DNA of 64,000 bases from Bacilli bacterium (lineage in GTDB: Bacteria > Bacillota_I > Bacilli_A > RF39 > UBA660): NCBI GenBank assembly GCA_016293205.1, contig JAEDES010000001.1:52119-116118 (forward strand). Direction: 5' to 3'. The position numbers were made by a program, and so were the translations under genes. The notes beneath the pieces are model-generated. The model was not told where the DNA came from. It ran no database searches and worked only from the letters and a program-made list of their open reading frames with translations. Positions 34,336 through 43,230 of this stretch are shown piece after piece; within the stretch, counting starts at the first letter, position 1; every line of letters begins with the position of its first letter.

Positions 34336-35640
34336 TTATTTATTTAATTCTTTTAATAATTCAATAGTCTTACGAACTTCTAAATCATATTGAACCATGT
34401 CAATTCCACCAAATTGTTTTAAGAATTCATCTTTATTCATTTGGTATTTCTTGGCTAGTTCTTCAGCTTCTTTTTCAGCTTCTTCTTTAGTTACTTCGAT
34501 TTTTTCTTCTGTCATGATTTGTTCTAGCATTAATCTATATAACACATTGTTGTAAGCTTCTTTTTCCATTTGAGATCTTAATGCTTCTTCATTAGATTGT
34601 GTAAATTGATAATATAAATCTAATGAGATTCCTTGCATTTTCATTTGTTCTTCAAATCTTCCAATTAAACGATCAGTTTCTTCATCAACCATAGCTTGTG
34701 GAACATCTACTTCTACGTTTTTAGCTACTGCTTCTAATAAATCATCAACGTATTTATTTTCAACTTCCATATCTTTTTGTGCTTTGATTGATTCTTTGAT
34801 TTGTTCTTTTAAAGCTTCTTCAGAATTGATTCCTTCCATTCCTAAATCTTCAAAAAATTCTTCATCTAATTCTCTAGCAACTTTTTGTTTAATTTCATTA
34901 ACTTTAACTTTGAATACTACTGCTTGTCCTGCTAGGTCGGCTGCACCATATTCTTCTGGGAATGTTACATTTAAGTCTTTTTCTTCTCCTGTTGACATTC
35001 CAATTACTTGGTCTTCAAATCCTGGAATAAATGTATTTGATCCGATTTCTAAAGAATAATTTTCTCCTTTTCCACCATCAAATGCAACACCATCTTTGAA
35101 TCCTTCAAAATCGATAACAGCGATATCACCGTTTTCAACTTTTCCTTCTTCTTTAACTACTAATTCTGTATATCTTTCTAGTAAGTGTCCTAATTCGTGA
35201 TTTACTTCTTCATCAGTTACTTCTACTTTACCAGGTTTAACATTTAATCCTTTATATTTTTTAACTACTACTTCTGGTTTAGTTGTAATTGTAAATACAA
35301 ATTCTACTCCATTTTCATCGATTGATTTAATATCAACTTCTGGTTGTACAACTGGAATTAATTTAGAATCAGTCATAGCTTTGATATAAGCTACTTGTAC
35401 TGACATATCAGCAGCATCTAAGAATAATGCTTCTTTTCCAAATTTCTTTTCGAAGATATCTCTAGGTACTTTACCAGTACGGAATCCATCAACTTTAACT
35501 GTTTTTTGTTTTTTAGCAAAAGCTTGGTCTAATGCTTTAGTCCAATCTGCTCCTTCAACTTTAACATTTACTTTATGAATGTTTGCTGGTTCTTTTCTAG
35601 TTTCTTCAACTTTTTCTACTTTTGTTTCTTTTTTTGCCAT
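34336..35640 (-). CDS. tig: Trigger factor chaperone
   Basis: 434 aa ribosome-bound chaperone with FKBP-type prolyl isomerase domain. The ribosome-binding signature is GFRTGKVPRDIFEKKFG (about 51-67), the FKBP domain lies around 155-240 (GDIAVIDFEGFKDGVAFDGGKGENYSLEIGSNTFIPGFEDQVIGM), followed by the C-terminal arms. It folds nascent chains at the exit tunnel. ATG 35640 follows GGAGGA and a good sigma-A promoter. Terminated before lon. Confidence 0.97.
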   Translation of the reverse strand: MAKKETKVEKVEETRKEPANIHKVNVKVEGADWTKALDQAFAKKQKTVKVDGFRTGKVPRDIFEKKFGKEALFLDAADMSVQVAYIKAMTDSKLIPVVQPEVDIKSIDENGVEFVFTITTKPEVVVKKYKGLNVKPGKVEVTDEEVNHELGHLLERYTELVVKEEGKVENGDIAVIDFEGFKDGVAFDGGKGENYSLEIGSNTFIPGFEDQVIGMSTGEEKDLNVTFPEEYGAADLAGQAVVFKVKVNEIKQKVARELDEEFFEDLGMEGINSEEALKEQIKESIKAQKDMEVENKYVDDLLEAVAKNVEVDVPQAMVDEETDRLIGRFEEQMKMQGISLDLYYQFTQSNEEALRSQMEKEAYNNVLYRLMLEQIMTEEKIEVTKEEAEKEAEELAKKYQMNKDEFLKQFGGIDMVQYDLEVRKTIELLKELNK

Positions 35641-35662
35641 ATATATTCCTCCAACGACTAAT

Positions 35663-35691
35663 ATTATACATTATAATCATTTCTAAAACAA
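35663..35691 (-). promoter_or_regulatory. Sigma-A promoter of tig
   Basis: -35 TTGTTT (35686-35691), 17-nt spacer, -10 TATAAT (35663-35668), reading leftward. Confidence 0.75.
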
Positions 35692-35703
35692 CCTTTTTAA
35701 GAT

Positions 35704-35734
35704 TAAAAAAAGTCCAATTACTTGGACTTTTTGT
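35704..35734 (-). terminator. Terminator of the 165-aa gene
   Basis: AAAGTCCAA/TTGGACTTT (35722-35730 with 35709-35717) with a 4-nt loop and T run on the minus strand. Confidence 0.9.
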
Positions 35735-36231
35735 TATTTAACATATTCTTTTCCATTTTGTTTTTGTGTTAATGGTAAAATTGGATCTCCATCTACAGCA
35801 CGTCTTGCTACAGAATATAAAACATTTCTTCTTTTGGGAATATTATGTTGTTCAAATTCATTCATAATATGTTGCCACATTTCATCTGTAACCTTTTTTT
35901 CCTCTCCATCAACGATATATGAAAGAGATTCACCTTTAAAGTTATCCATTGTCATTTCCATATCTAGACTTTGATTTGTACCTAAGAATTTACAAATAAT
36001 TCTTCTTTCGTTTGGATCCATTTTTTGTTTGAACTTTCTTATGTAAGAAAGTAGTTGACCTGGTGTAAGGTCTGTTAAACAGAAGTAATCAGCTACAGTA
36101 AACTTTAGCGTCTTATCTTCTGATAATGGAATATTTGTATATAAATGTTCCATTACATCAGCTATTGCTTTTTCATATTTATTACTTAACATGTCTACGT
36201 GACATTTTTCAACTGTTAAATATGAAATCAT
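35734..36231 (-). CDS. Hypothetical protein behind a palindromic operator
   Basis: 165 aa, cytoplasmic, no recognised domain. The middle is charged, with an ADYFCLTDLTPGQLLSYIRKFKQKM helical segment and a strand set DGEEKKVTDEMWQHIMNEF. The C-terminus carries KRRNVLYSVARRAVDGDP. It has its own promoter, with a near-perfect 17/18-bp inverted repeat around the -10, and its own terminator, so it is a single regulated unit placed right after aspS. An autorepressor is one possibility; no helix-turn-helix is obvious. Confidence 0.82.
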   Translation of the reverse strand: MISYLTVEKCHVDMLSNKYEKAIADVMEHLYTNIPLSEDKTLKFTVADYFCLTDLTPGQLLSYIRKFKQKMDPNERRIICKFLGTNQSLDMEMTMDNFKGESLSYIVDGEEKKVTDEMWQHIMNEFEQHNIPKRRNVLYSVARRAVDGDPILPLTQKQNGKEYVK

Positions 36232-36243
36232 ATTTTCATCCCC

Positions 36244-36294
36244 CTATTTAGCCAAATGTGTCCATATTATACCACATTTTGGCTAAATAGTCAA
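36244..36294 (-). promoter_or_regulatory. Promoter inside a 17/18-bp inverted-repeat operator
   Basis: -35 TTGACT (36289-36294), 17-nt spacer, extended -10 TGGTATAAT (-10 at 36266-36271). The arms at 36244-36260 and 36273-36290 (CTATTTAGCCAAA, with TGTG or ATGTG) are inverted copies with one base of difference, separated by 12 nt that include most of the -10 box. This is a typical repressor-operator layout. Confidence 0.8.
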
Positions 36295-36296
36295 TT

Positions 36297-38039
36297 TTAA
36301 CGGACTTTGATATGCACCTCTCTTAGTTGTTGCTCAGTTACTTCTGTAGGAGCATCCATTAATAAATCAGCACCTGATGCAGTCATTGGGAATGCTATTG
36401 TTTCGCGAATAGTTTCTTCATCTAAAAGTAGCATTAACATTCTATCAATACCAGGAGCCATTCCAGCGTGAGGTGGTGCTCCATATTTAAATGCTTCATA
36501 AAGAGCTTTGAATCTCTTTTCAATTTCTTCTACTCCGTATCCAGCAATTTCAAAGGCTTTTTTCATAATATCTAAATCGTGGTTTCTTACAGCTCCACTT
36601 GCCATTTCAATTCCATTACATACGAAGTCAAATTGGTATGCAAGAATATCTTCTGGTTTCTTTGTAGTTAAAGCTTCTAATCCACCTTGAGGCATACTGA
36701 ATGGGTTGTGTGTAAAGATATATTGATCTTCTTCTTCAGACCATTCATACATTGGGAAGTCTTTTACGATACAGAATTTAAATTCATCTTTATCAATTAA
36801 ATCTAATTTTCTTCCTAATTCATCTCTAATTAAACTTGCATATTTATAAGCATGTTTTCTATCTGCGATAAAGAAGATTACACTTTCTGGTTTTAATTTA
36901 GCAACATCAATTAAGTCTTCTCTTTCTTCTTCTGATAAGAACTTATCAATTGGTCCTGCGAAAGACATATCTTCTAATACTTTGAAATATCCAATACCTG
37001 GCATACCAATACTTTCTGCATATTCAACTAGTTCATTGAACCAAGAGTTTGATTTAGATGCAATATCTTCTACAACAATACCTTTGACTGTTACCCCTCT
37101 AAATGGACGGAATGTTGTTTCTTCAAATACATCTGTTAAATCAATTAATTCAAGAGGGTTTCTTAAATCTGGTTTATCTGTACCGAATCTTTCCATTGAT
37201 TCTTTATAACTTAATCTTATGAATGGCTTTTCACTTATTTTTTTAGTTGGAGCGAATTCTTTAAATGTTTCATAGAATATTTTTTCTCCTACTTCTAAAA
37301 CATCTTCTTCTGTTGCGAAAGCCATTTCTAAATCTAATTGGTAGAATTCTCCATAAACTCTATCACTTCTTGCATCTTCATCTCTAAAACATGGAGCAAT
37401 TTGGAAATATTTATCTATTCCACCGCACATAAGTAATTGTTTAAATTGTTGAGGTGCTTGTGGAAGTGCATAGAACTTACCATGAAATTTACGAGATGGA
37501 ACAATGAAGTCTCTTGCACCTTCTGGTGAAGATGCTGTTAAGATTGGAGTTTGAACTTCTAGGAATTCATCTTCTTTCATTATTTTTCTTAAAAAATCAA
37601 TTACTTTAGTTCTAAAGATAATGTTTTCTCTTACTTTAGGGTTTCTCATATCTAAATATCTATATTTTAGTCTTACATCTTCAGCTACTTCTTTAGAAGT
37701 CATTACTTCAAATGGTAGGATGTTTTGAGCTTTACCTAAAACTTTTAAATCATCTACTAATAATTCAATTGTTCCTGTTTCAATTCTAGGGTTGTAATCA
37801 TCTTCTTCTCTTTTACGAATTGTACCTTCAATAGTAATACTTGATTCTCTTGTTATACCATCAAAGATATGGTCATCGTTGGATACTACTTGGATTACTC
37901 CAGTCATATCTCTAATGTCTACGAAGATTACCCCACCGTGGTCTCGAATATTTTCTACGAAACCTGCTATTTTTACTTTTAATCCAATTTCTTTTTCAGT
38001 TAATTTTCCACAATAGTGGTCTCTATATTTACTTGTCAT
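36297..38039 (-). CDS. aspS: Aspartyl-tRNA synthetase, likely non-discriminating
   Basis: 580 aa, bacterial-type class II AspRS: N-terminal OB-fold anticodon domain (about 1-110), catalytic motif 2 FRDEDARSD, GAD domain in the middle (about 300-420), motif 3 GMAPGIDRMLML. Charges tRNA-Asp and, together with gatCAB in the same operon, probably mischarges tRNA-Asn with Asp for amidation; that specificity is inference. ATG 38039 follows AAAGGAG and overlaps the gatB end by 11 bp. Confidence 0.96.
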   Translation of the reverse strand: MTSKYRDHYCGKLTEKEIGLKVKIAGFVENIRDHGGVIFVDIRDMTGVIQVVSNDDHIFDGITRESSITIEGTIRKREEDDYNPRIETGTIELLVDDLKVLGKAQNILPFEVMTSKEVAEDVRLKYRYLDMRNPKVRENIIFRTKVIDFLRKIMKEDEFLEVQTPILTASSPEGARDFIVPSRKFHGKFYALPQAPQQFKQLLMCGGIDKYFQIAPCFRDEDARSDRVYGEFYQLDLEMAFATEEDVLEVGEKIFYETFKEFAPTKKISEKPFIRLSYKESMERFGTDKPDLRNPLELIDLTDVFEETTFRPFRGVTVKGIVVEDIASKSNSWFNELVEYAESIGMPGIGYFKVLEDMSFAGPIDKFLSEEEREDLIDVAKLKPESVIFFIADRKHAYKYASLIRDELGRKLDLIDKDEFKFCIVKDFPMYEWSEEEDQYIFTHNPFSMPQGGLEALTTKKPEDILAYQFDFVCNGIEMASGAVRNHDLDIMKKAFEIAGYGVEEIEKRFKALYEAFKYGAPPHAGMAPGIDRMLMLLLDEETIRETIAFPMTASGADLLMDAPTEVTEQQLREVHIKVR

Positions 38040-39468
38040 ATTCTTTTCTCCTTTCTAATTCTTTCTTTATCAATTCTAAAGAGATATTAGGGTTTGCTTG
38101 TCTATTTGATTTTTTCATTGCTTGACCTATAAAGAAGTTGATTACATGCTCATTATCTTCTTCAATATATTGTCTTACTTGTTCTTTGTTTTCATCCATA
38201 ATAGATGTAATTAATTCTAATAATGTATCTTCATCAGATATTTGTTGTAAGTTTTCTTTTTTTATTAATTCTACTGGATCAATTTTTTGTTCAATTGCTT
38301 GATATAAAATTTTCTTACCATGATCAAGGGAAATTTTACCTTCATGAACATGGTCTACTACTCCGCTTAACATCTTTGGTGTAATAAATAATTCATCTAA
38401 TGTTATTTCTAATTTATTTAATGTAGATAGAATTGCTGATGTTAAGAAGTTTACTGTTAATTCTACATCAGATCCATATGATAATACTTCTTCAAAGTAA
38501 TCTGCTGTTGGTCTTTCTTTTGAAAGTACTTTAGCATCATATTCTGATAGAGAGTATTCCTTCATATATCTTAGGAATCTATCTGTTTTTAATTCTGGTA
38601 AAGTACTTCTTAACTCATATAAATATTCATCAGATAATGGAGTTGATGGGATGTTTGGTTCTAAGAAATATTTGTAGTCTACTGCGTCTACTTTTTCTCT
38701 CATTGAATATGTTTTTCCATCTTCAGCAATTCTTCTTGTTTCTTGAATTACTTTTTCTCCTTTTAGAAGTATTTCACTTTGTCTTTTTATTTCATATTCT
38801 ATAGCATCTCTTACACTTGTGAAAGCGTTGATGTTCTTCATTTCAACTTTAGTTCCTAATTTATCAGAACCTTCTTCCATAAGGGAAATGTTGACATCAC
38901 ATCTCATTTGTCCATAGTTTGATTTAGCTTCACTTACTCCTAAGAATAAGAATACATCTTTTAAATCTTCTAGGAATGTTACTGCTTCATCAGCACTTTC
39001 AATACAAGGTTCTGTTACGATTTCAATTAGTGGTACTCCACTACGGTTGTAATCAATTAGAGAGAACTTGGTATCATGTTCAAGAGAAGCTGTATCTTCT
39101 TCTAAGTGTAATTGATGAATATATACTCTTTTTGGTGTTCCTTTTACTAAAATGTCTAAATATCCATCTTTTCCCATTGGTTTTGTTACTTGTGTTATTT
39201 GATATCCTTTTGGTAAATCTGGATAGAAGTAGTTTTTTCTATCAAAGATTACTTCATCTGGGTTCTTACAATGAAGAGCCATTGCTGTTAGAAGTGCTTT
39301 TCTTACAGCTTCTTTATTTGGTACTGGAAGGATTCCTGGTAAACCAAGATCAACTGCTGAAACAGATTCGTTTGGTATCATTGAAAACTTGTTTGGTGAT
39401 GCTGAAAAGTTTTTTGACTTTGTATCAAGTTCACAGTGTACTTCTAATCCTATTACTACTTTAAACAT
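38029..39468 (-). CDS. gatB: Asp/Glu-tRNA amidotransferase subunit B
   Basis: 479 aa. GatB domain signatures are GLEVHCELDTKSKNFSASP at the start, DLGLPGILPVPN, the kinase-fold ATP and Zn region FDRKNYFYPDLPKGYQITQ and NYGQMRCDVNISL, with a C-terminal YqeY-like tail (about 330-479). Activates the carboxylate of Asp-tRNA-Asn or Glu-tRNA-Gln. ATG 39468 follows TAGGTGAT. Start overlaps the gatA end by 8 bp. Confidence 0.97.
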   Translation of the reverse strand: MFKVVIGLEVHCELDTKSKNFSASPNKFSMIPNESVSAVDLGLPGILPVPNKEAVRKALLTAMALHCKNPDEVIFDRKNYFYPDLPKGYQITQVTKPMGKDGYLDILVKGTPKRVYIHQLHLEEDTASLEHDTKFSLIDYNRSGVPLIEIVTEPCIESADEAVTFLEDLKDVFLFLGVSEAKSNYGQMRCDVNISLMEEGSDKLGTKVEMKNINAFTSVRDAIEYEIKRQSEILLKGEKVIQETRRIAEDGKTYSMREKVDAVDYKYFLEPNIPSTPLSDEYLYELRSTLPELKTDRFLRYMKEYSLSEYDAKVLSKERPTADYFEEVLSYGSDVELTVNFLTSAILSTLNKLEITLDELFITPKMLSGVVDHVHEGKISLDHGKKILYQAIEQKIDPVELIKKENLQQISDEDTLLELITSIMDENKEQVRQYIEEDNEHVINFFIGQAMKKSNRQANPNISLELIKKELERRKEYDK

Positions 39469-40918
39469 CTATATCACCTACCTTACTATATATTCCCTTA
39501 TATCCTGTAAGTTTTTCAACTTGATATGCAAGTTTTAAAACTTCATCATCTTCTTTAATTCTTCCTGTGATGTTTAATCCTATTGGCATGTCTTCTACCA
39601 TTCCATATGGAATTGTGATTGATGGGAATCCACCAAAGTTTCCGATTGCTAAGTGGTTTTCTAATAATAAATATCTATCAGATAATTTTTCACTTGAATC
39701 TGTAAACTTAGGAGCGATACCACCAGATGCTGGTAAAATCATTCCATCATATTCTTTAAATAATTCTGTTATTTTTTCTACTAATAATCTTCTTACTCTT
39801 TGTGCGTTTAAGAATAATTTATCTTGGTTTTCTTTTTGAAGAATAAAACTTCCTAAGACGAAACGTCTTTTAATAAGTTCTGAGAATCCTTTTGTTCTAG
39901 CATCAAAGATTATTTCTTCAATTGAGTCTCCCTCACCTCTTGGTCCGAATTGAATTCCTGTAAGGTTGGCGTTGTTTGAAGTTGCTTCTGCACAACTTAT
40001 ACACATGTATGTTGGATAAATGGCATTTAATAAATCTTTATCAATTGATACTTCTTCAATAGTAAATCCTTCTTGTCTACATTTATCTAATAATTCATGG
40101 AATTTTGTTAATACTTCAGTTACTTCTTTTGAATCTTTATATAATTCTTTATCACATATTTCTTTGATGTAGAATAATTTCTTTCCTTTTGGTTCTTCTG
40201 TTACTAGTTCACTATATTTTTTTCCATCATCTTTAAGAGTAGTCATATCTAGAGGATCTTGACCTTTTAAGATATCTGTTACAATTGCAGCATCTTCAAC
40301 TGTCTTTGTAAACATTGCTACATGGTCTAGGCTTGATGCGAATGCGAACATTCCATAACGTGATATTCTTCCATATGTAGGTTTAAATCCAACTAGTCCT
40401 CCAAATGCTGCTGGTTTTCTAACTGAGTCTCCTGTATCTGAACCGATTGAGAAAGGTACAATTCCTAATGCTACAGCTGCTGCAGAACCAGCTGATGAAC
40501 CACCAATCATTCTTTCTTTATCCCATGGGTTCTTTACTATTCCTGTTGCACCTGTTGTTCCTGTTCCTCCCATAGCTAATTCATCTAAAACTGTTTTACC
40601 AACTAATGTTGCTCCTGCTCTTTTTAATTTTTTATAAACAGTGGCATCATATACTGGTACATAATCTTTTAGGATGTTAGATGATCCTGTTGTTAATATT
40701 CCTGTTGTTGAGAAGTTATCTTTTAAAGCATATGGTATTCCACCAATAAGCGTTTCTCTTTCTTTTACTTTAGTATCATCTAAAATTGTTACGAATGAGT
40801 TGTAATCATCTTGAAAATAATGAGCAAGTCTAAGGGATTTTCCATATAAGTCGTCTGCTGTTATTTTTCCTTCTTTTAAATCTTCTTTTAATTCTTTAAT
40901 TGTTTTTTCTCTATACAT
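39461..40918 (-). CDS. gatA: Asp/Glu-tRNA amidotransferase subunit A
   Basis: 485 aa, amidase-signature family. The Ser-cisSer-Lys triad is visible: Lys in YALKDNF near residue 65, the GGSSAGSAAAVA loop near 140 and the catalytic Ser in GSDTGDSVRKPAA near 165. It releases ammonia from Gln for the GatB-activated tRNA. ATG 40918 is preferred because AAAGGTGG lies at a good distance; the ATG six bases earlier sits too close to it. Overlaps gatC by 8 bp. Confidence 0.96.
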   Translation of the reverse strand: MYREKTIKELKEDLKEGKITADDLYGKSLRLAHYFQDDYNSFVTILDDTKVKERETLIGGIPYALKDNFSTTGILTTGSSNILKDYVPVYDATVYKKLKRAGATLVGKTVLDELAMGGTGTTGATGIVKNPWDKERMIGGSSAGSAAAVALGIVPFSIGSDTGDSVRKPAAFGGLVGFKPTYGRISRYGMFAFASSLDHVAMFTKTVEDAAIVTDILKGQDPLDMTTLKDDGKKYSELVTEEPKGKKLFYIKEICDKELYKDSKEVTEVLTKFHELLDKCRQEGFTIEEVSIDKDLLNAIYPTYMCISCAEATSNNANLTGIQFGPRGEGDSIEEIIFDARTKGFSELIKRRFVLGSFILQKENQDKLFLNAQRVRRLLVEKITELFKEYDGMILPASGGIAPKFTDSSEKLSDRYLLLENHLAIGNFGGFPSITIPYGMVEDMPIGLNITGRIKEDDEVLKLAYQVEKLTGYKGIYSKVGDIDV

Positions 40919-41210
40919 CTTCATCCACCACCTTTGGTACTTTTACTTGGTCTCTTGTTTGATACTTAGCATTTTCTAATACTTCTCCTACTGTTAAGTA
41001 ATCTCCTATTTCATCTTCTCTTAATTCTGCATCTGTATTTTTAAATGGGAATGTCATAGGTTCTACTTTTGATATATCAGGTATTTTTCCTATTAAATCC
41101 ATTTGTTTTAAAATTGTTTCAAATTCTTCTTGAAGAGTTTTATATTCTTCATCATTCATATCAAACATTAATTTGTGAGCATAATCTTTTAACTTTTCTT
41201 TTTCTATCAT
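40911..41210 (-). CDS. gatC: Asp/Glu-tRNA amidotransferase subunit C
   Basis: 99 aa GatC: KLKDYAHKLMFDMNDEEYKTLQEEFETILKQMDLIGKIPDISKVEPMTF and the C-terminal tail EDEIGDYLTVGEVLENA. It stabilises the GatAB complex. ATG 41210 follows AGGAGG; the longer open frame runs into the T-box terminator and is not used. First gene of the T-box-controlled operon gatC-gatA-gatB-aspS. Confidence 0.95.
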   Translation of the reverse strand: MIEKEKLKDYAHKLMFDMNDEEYKTLQEEFETILKQMDLIGKIPDISKVEPMTFPFKNTDAELREDEIGDYLTVGEVLENAKYQTRDQVKVPKVVDEDV

Positions 41211-41231
41211 ATTAATTCCTCCTTTTATATA

Positions 41232-41502
41232 AACAAAAACACTAGTTAAACGTCCTTCATTATTTCTGAAGGGACGAAAACTAGTGTTCCGCGGTACCAC
41301 CCTAATTACTATAGATCTTCTCCATAGTCACTTTCGGTTCAATTAAACCTAAGCGTTGGTAACGGTACGCATTCCGACTTATTCTACTAAAATTCTTTAA
41401 GTACTCAGAAGTGTTGTTTCAAAAAACATTATTGTTATGTTTCACCAACCCATAACTCTCTACAAATAAGTGGTTTTTCTACTTGTCTTCCTCATCGATT
41501 TC
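41232..41502 (-). ncRNA. T-box riboswitch of the gatCAB-aspS operon
   Basis: Reading leftward, stem I begins AGAGAGTTATGGGTTGG; the T-box TTAGGGTGGTACCGCG lies at 41290-41305 and is followed by a terminator (AACACTAGTT/AACTAGTGTT, 41238-41288) with a T run. A region GAAACAACAC (41411-41420) holds two AAC triplets and a GAA triplet, which fit tRNA-Asn and tRNA-Glu. Specifier choice was made by eye. Confidence 0.9.
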
Positions 41503-41508
41503 TTTTTA

Positions 41509-41537
41509 ATCTTACTAAATATTTTTTATTTTGTCAA
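41509..41537 (-). promoter_or_regulatory. Promoter of the gatCAB-aspS T-box transcript
   Basis: -35 TTGACA (41532-41537), 17-nt spacer, -10 TAAGAT (41509-41514), reading leftward. Confidence 0.8.
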
Positions 41538-41542
41538 ATTTA

Positions 41543-42001
41543 TTATTTTTCTTGGTATCTTTCACCATATTTTTTTGCCATGATTTTATCTGTTTGTTCA
41601 CTTTGTTTTATTATTGATTTTGCTACATCCATTTGAGACATATTTGGATTTTTTTTATGTTCTTTTTGTAATGTAGTCATATCAAAGAACAATACTGCCC
41701 ATTCTAATCTTTCTACTTCTGATTGATATAATCCAGGAATTGTTTTAATATCTAATTGCATTACATCGTATAGTGTATTTATATTTTGGCCTTTTAATTT
41801 AGAAATAGTTTCCCAATCTAGTCCAATATCTTCTACACTAATAAATGCATTCCAGTTTTGTTCTTTTGCTTTTGCTCTTTCATTTCTTACTTCTTGAATC
41901 ATTGGTACTATTTTTTCTGGTGGAAGTGATAAGATCATTTCTTCTACCATGTCTAATGTTTCACTTGTAAACATGCTTAATTGTTTTTTATATTTATCCA
42001 T
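41543..42001 (-). CDS. Hypothetical protein with RpoA-CTD-like HhH segment
   Basis: 152 aa, cytoplasmic, mostly helical. Middle residues (about 68-95) LKGQNINTLYDVMQLDIKTIPGLYQSEVERLEWA recall the helix-hairpin-helix of RNA polymerase alpha C-terminal domains, but too loosely to assign. The C-terminus is basic. ATG 42001 lies seven bases after GGGGTG. It has its own extended -10 promoter. Function unknown. Confidence 0.8.
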   Translation of the reverse strand: MDKYKKQLSMFTSETLDMVEEMILSLPPEKIVPMIQEVRNERAKAKEQNWNAFISVEDIGLDWETISKLKGQNINTLYDVMQLDIKTIPGLYQSEVERLEWAVLFFDMTTLQKEHKKNPNMSQMDVAKSIIKQSEQTDKIMAKKYGERYQEK

Positions 42002-42032
42002 TTTCCGACACCCCTTTGTCCAATGTGGCTAC

Positions 42033-42061
42033 ATTATACCATATTTCATTGATTTTTGCAA
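42033..42061 (-). promoter_or_regulatory. Promoter of the 152-aa gene
   Basis: -35 TTGCAA (42056-42061), 17-nt spacer, extended -10 TGGTATAAT (-10 at 42033-42038). The stretch just downstream (CACATTGGACAAAGGGG) resembles the one after the 165-aa gene promoter. Confidence 0.75.
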
Positions 42062-42064
42062 GTT

Positions 42065-43132
42065 TTATGACTTTGAGTATGTCTTTTGATGAAATGAATT
42101 TGTTATTTTTTCAAAGTCTGGAACAAGAATTTCATCAGATATTTGATAGTATTTTCCGTCTATTAATTCAAAACATTCTATATTTAATGAATATATTGAT
42201 TTCAAATCAGTTCCATATTTTTCTGCTATATCTTCTAGAGATTTATAATCTTTAGAATTAACACTAATTGTATATTTTGATACTTCTTCATCATCTATAT
42301 AATATGGAATCTTAAGAGTATTATTTTGTCTAACATTATCATATTTAATATTGTTTACTTTCATTAATTGTTCAACTGTTATGTTATATTTTTTTGCAAT
42401 AGAAGATAGTGTTTCAGTTGGTTGTACTTTATGTATTTTTACTAATGGGATTTCTTCTACAAGATATTGTGGAATTGATTCTTCATATGTTACTTCTGGA
42501 ATTACTGGGTCTTCATTTTCTCCATTTAACGCTAATGGATTGAATAACATTGCTGCGACTAAAATTCCTGCAAGTGTTTTTCTATTCCTTGTTGTATATC
42601 TTGGTACTGTATCATTTTTTTCTTTTCTTAATTTATTTAATTGATATAAAAGTGATAATCCTACTGCACAAGTAATTTTTAATCCTTCTGCTAGAAACTT
42701 AGTATTTAATGAACCAAAGTAATCTTCTTCATCTATTCTGTTATAATTTTCTTTTACGCTTTGTTTGAATGATTCTTTTTTATAATATTGATATGCATCT
42801 TGATATGATTTTTTTATGTCTCTTAGTGATTGTTTTATACTTTCTAATTCAACTTCTTTATATGTTTTACCTTCAATAAACATATCATTAGTTGTATATA
42901 CGCCATATTTTTTCACATATTCTATTCTTGATTTATTACTTTTTAAAATGGAATATGCTTCATTTATTTCTTTCATTTTTTCTAAAGATTCTAAACCATC
43001 ATTTTTATCTGGATGATATATAAATGCTAATTCATGATATCTTGATTTTAATTCTTTAAATGATGAGGTTGGACTTAATCCTAAAACATCAAAAAATCTA
43101 TCTAAAATACTATTATAATATGGTATTTCCAT
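42065..43132 (-). CDS. J-domain protein fused to a membrane span and two LysM domains
   Basis: 355 aa. The N-terminal J domain (about 8-75) has the HPD motif at 40-42. A helical linker follows, then a hydrophobic span near 185-203 and two LysM-like units (about 232-277 VQPTETLSSIAKKYNITVEQLMKVN and about 286-335). Predicted topology places the J domain in the cytoplasm, where it could stimulate DnaK, and the LysM units outside on the wall. J plus LysM is an unusual combination; the role is unknown. ATG 43132 follows GGGGGATTTTGT. Transcribed from a promoter divergent from trpS. Confidence 0.88.
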   Translation of the reverse strand: MEIPYYNSILDRFFDVLGLSPTSSFKELKSRYHELAFIYHPDKNDGLESLEKMKEINEAYSILKSNKSRIEYVKKYGVYTTNDMFIEGKTYKEVELESIKQSLRDIKKSYQDAYQYYKKESFKQSVKENYNRIDEEDYFGSLNTKFLAEGLKITCAVGLSLLYQLNKLRKEKNDTVPRYTTRNRKTLAGILVAAMLFNPLALNGENEDPVIPEVTYEESIPQYLVEEIPLVKIHKVQPTETLSSIAKKYNITVEQLMKVNNIKYDNVRQNNTLKIPYYIDDEEVSKYTISVNSKDYKSLEDIAEKYGTDLKSIYSLNIECFELIDGKYYQISDEILVPDFEKITNSFHQKTYSKS

Positions 43133-43159
43133 ACAAAATCCCCCTTGATTTGTTTTGTA

Positions 43160-43188
43160 ATTGTAGCATATTTAAAATAATTGTGCAA
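43160..43188 (-). promoter_or_regulatory. Promoter of the J-LysM gene
   Basis: -35 TTGCAC (43183-43188), 17-nt spacer ending TGC, -10 TACAAT (43160-43165), reading leftward. Confidence 0.7.
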
Positions 43189-43230
43189 GAATTTCTATTA
43201 TATGATAAAATATTTTCAAGGAGGGATTTT

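Noticed and set aside
38976..39464. Long plus-strand open frame (162 codons) opposite gatB
   Set aside because: Hydrophobic Leu-rich antisense translation of a conserved gatB region, no ribosome-binding site; gatB is certain.
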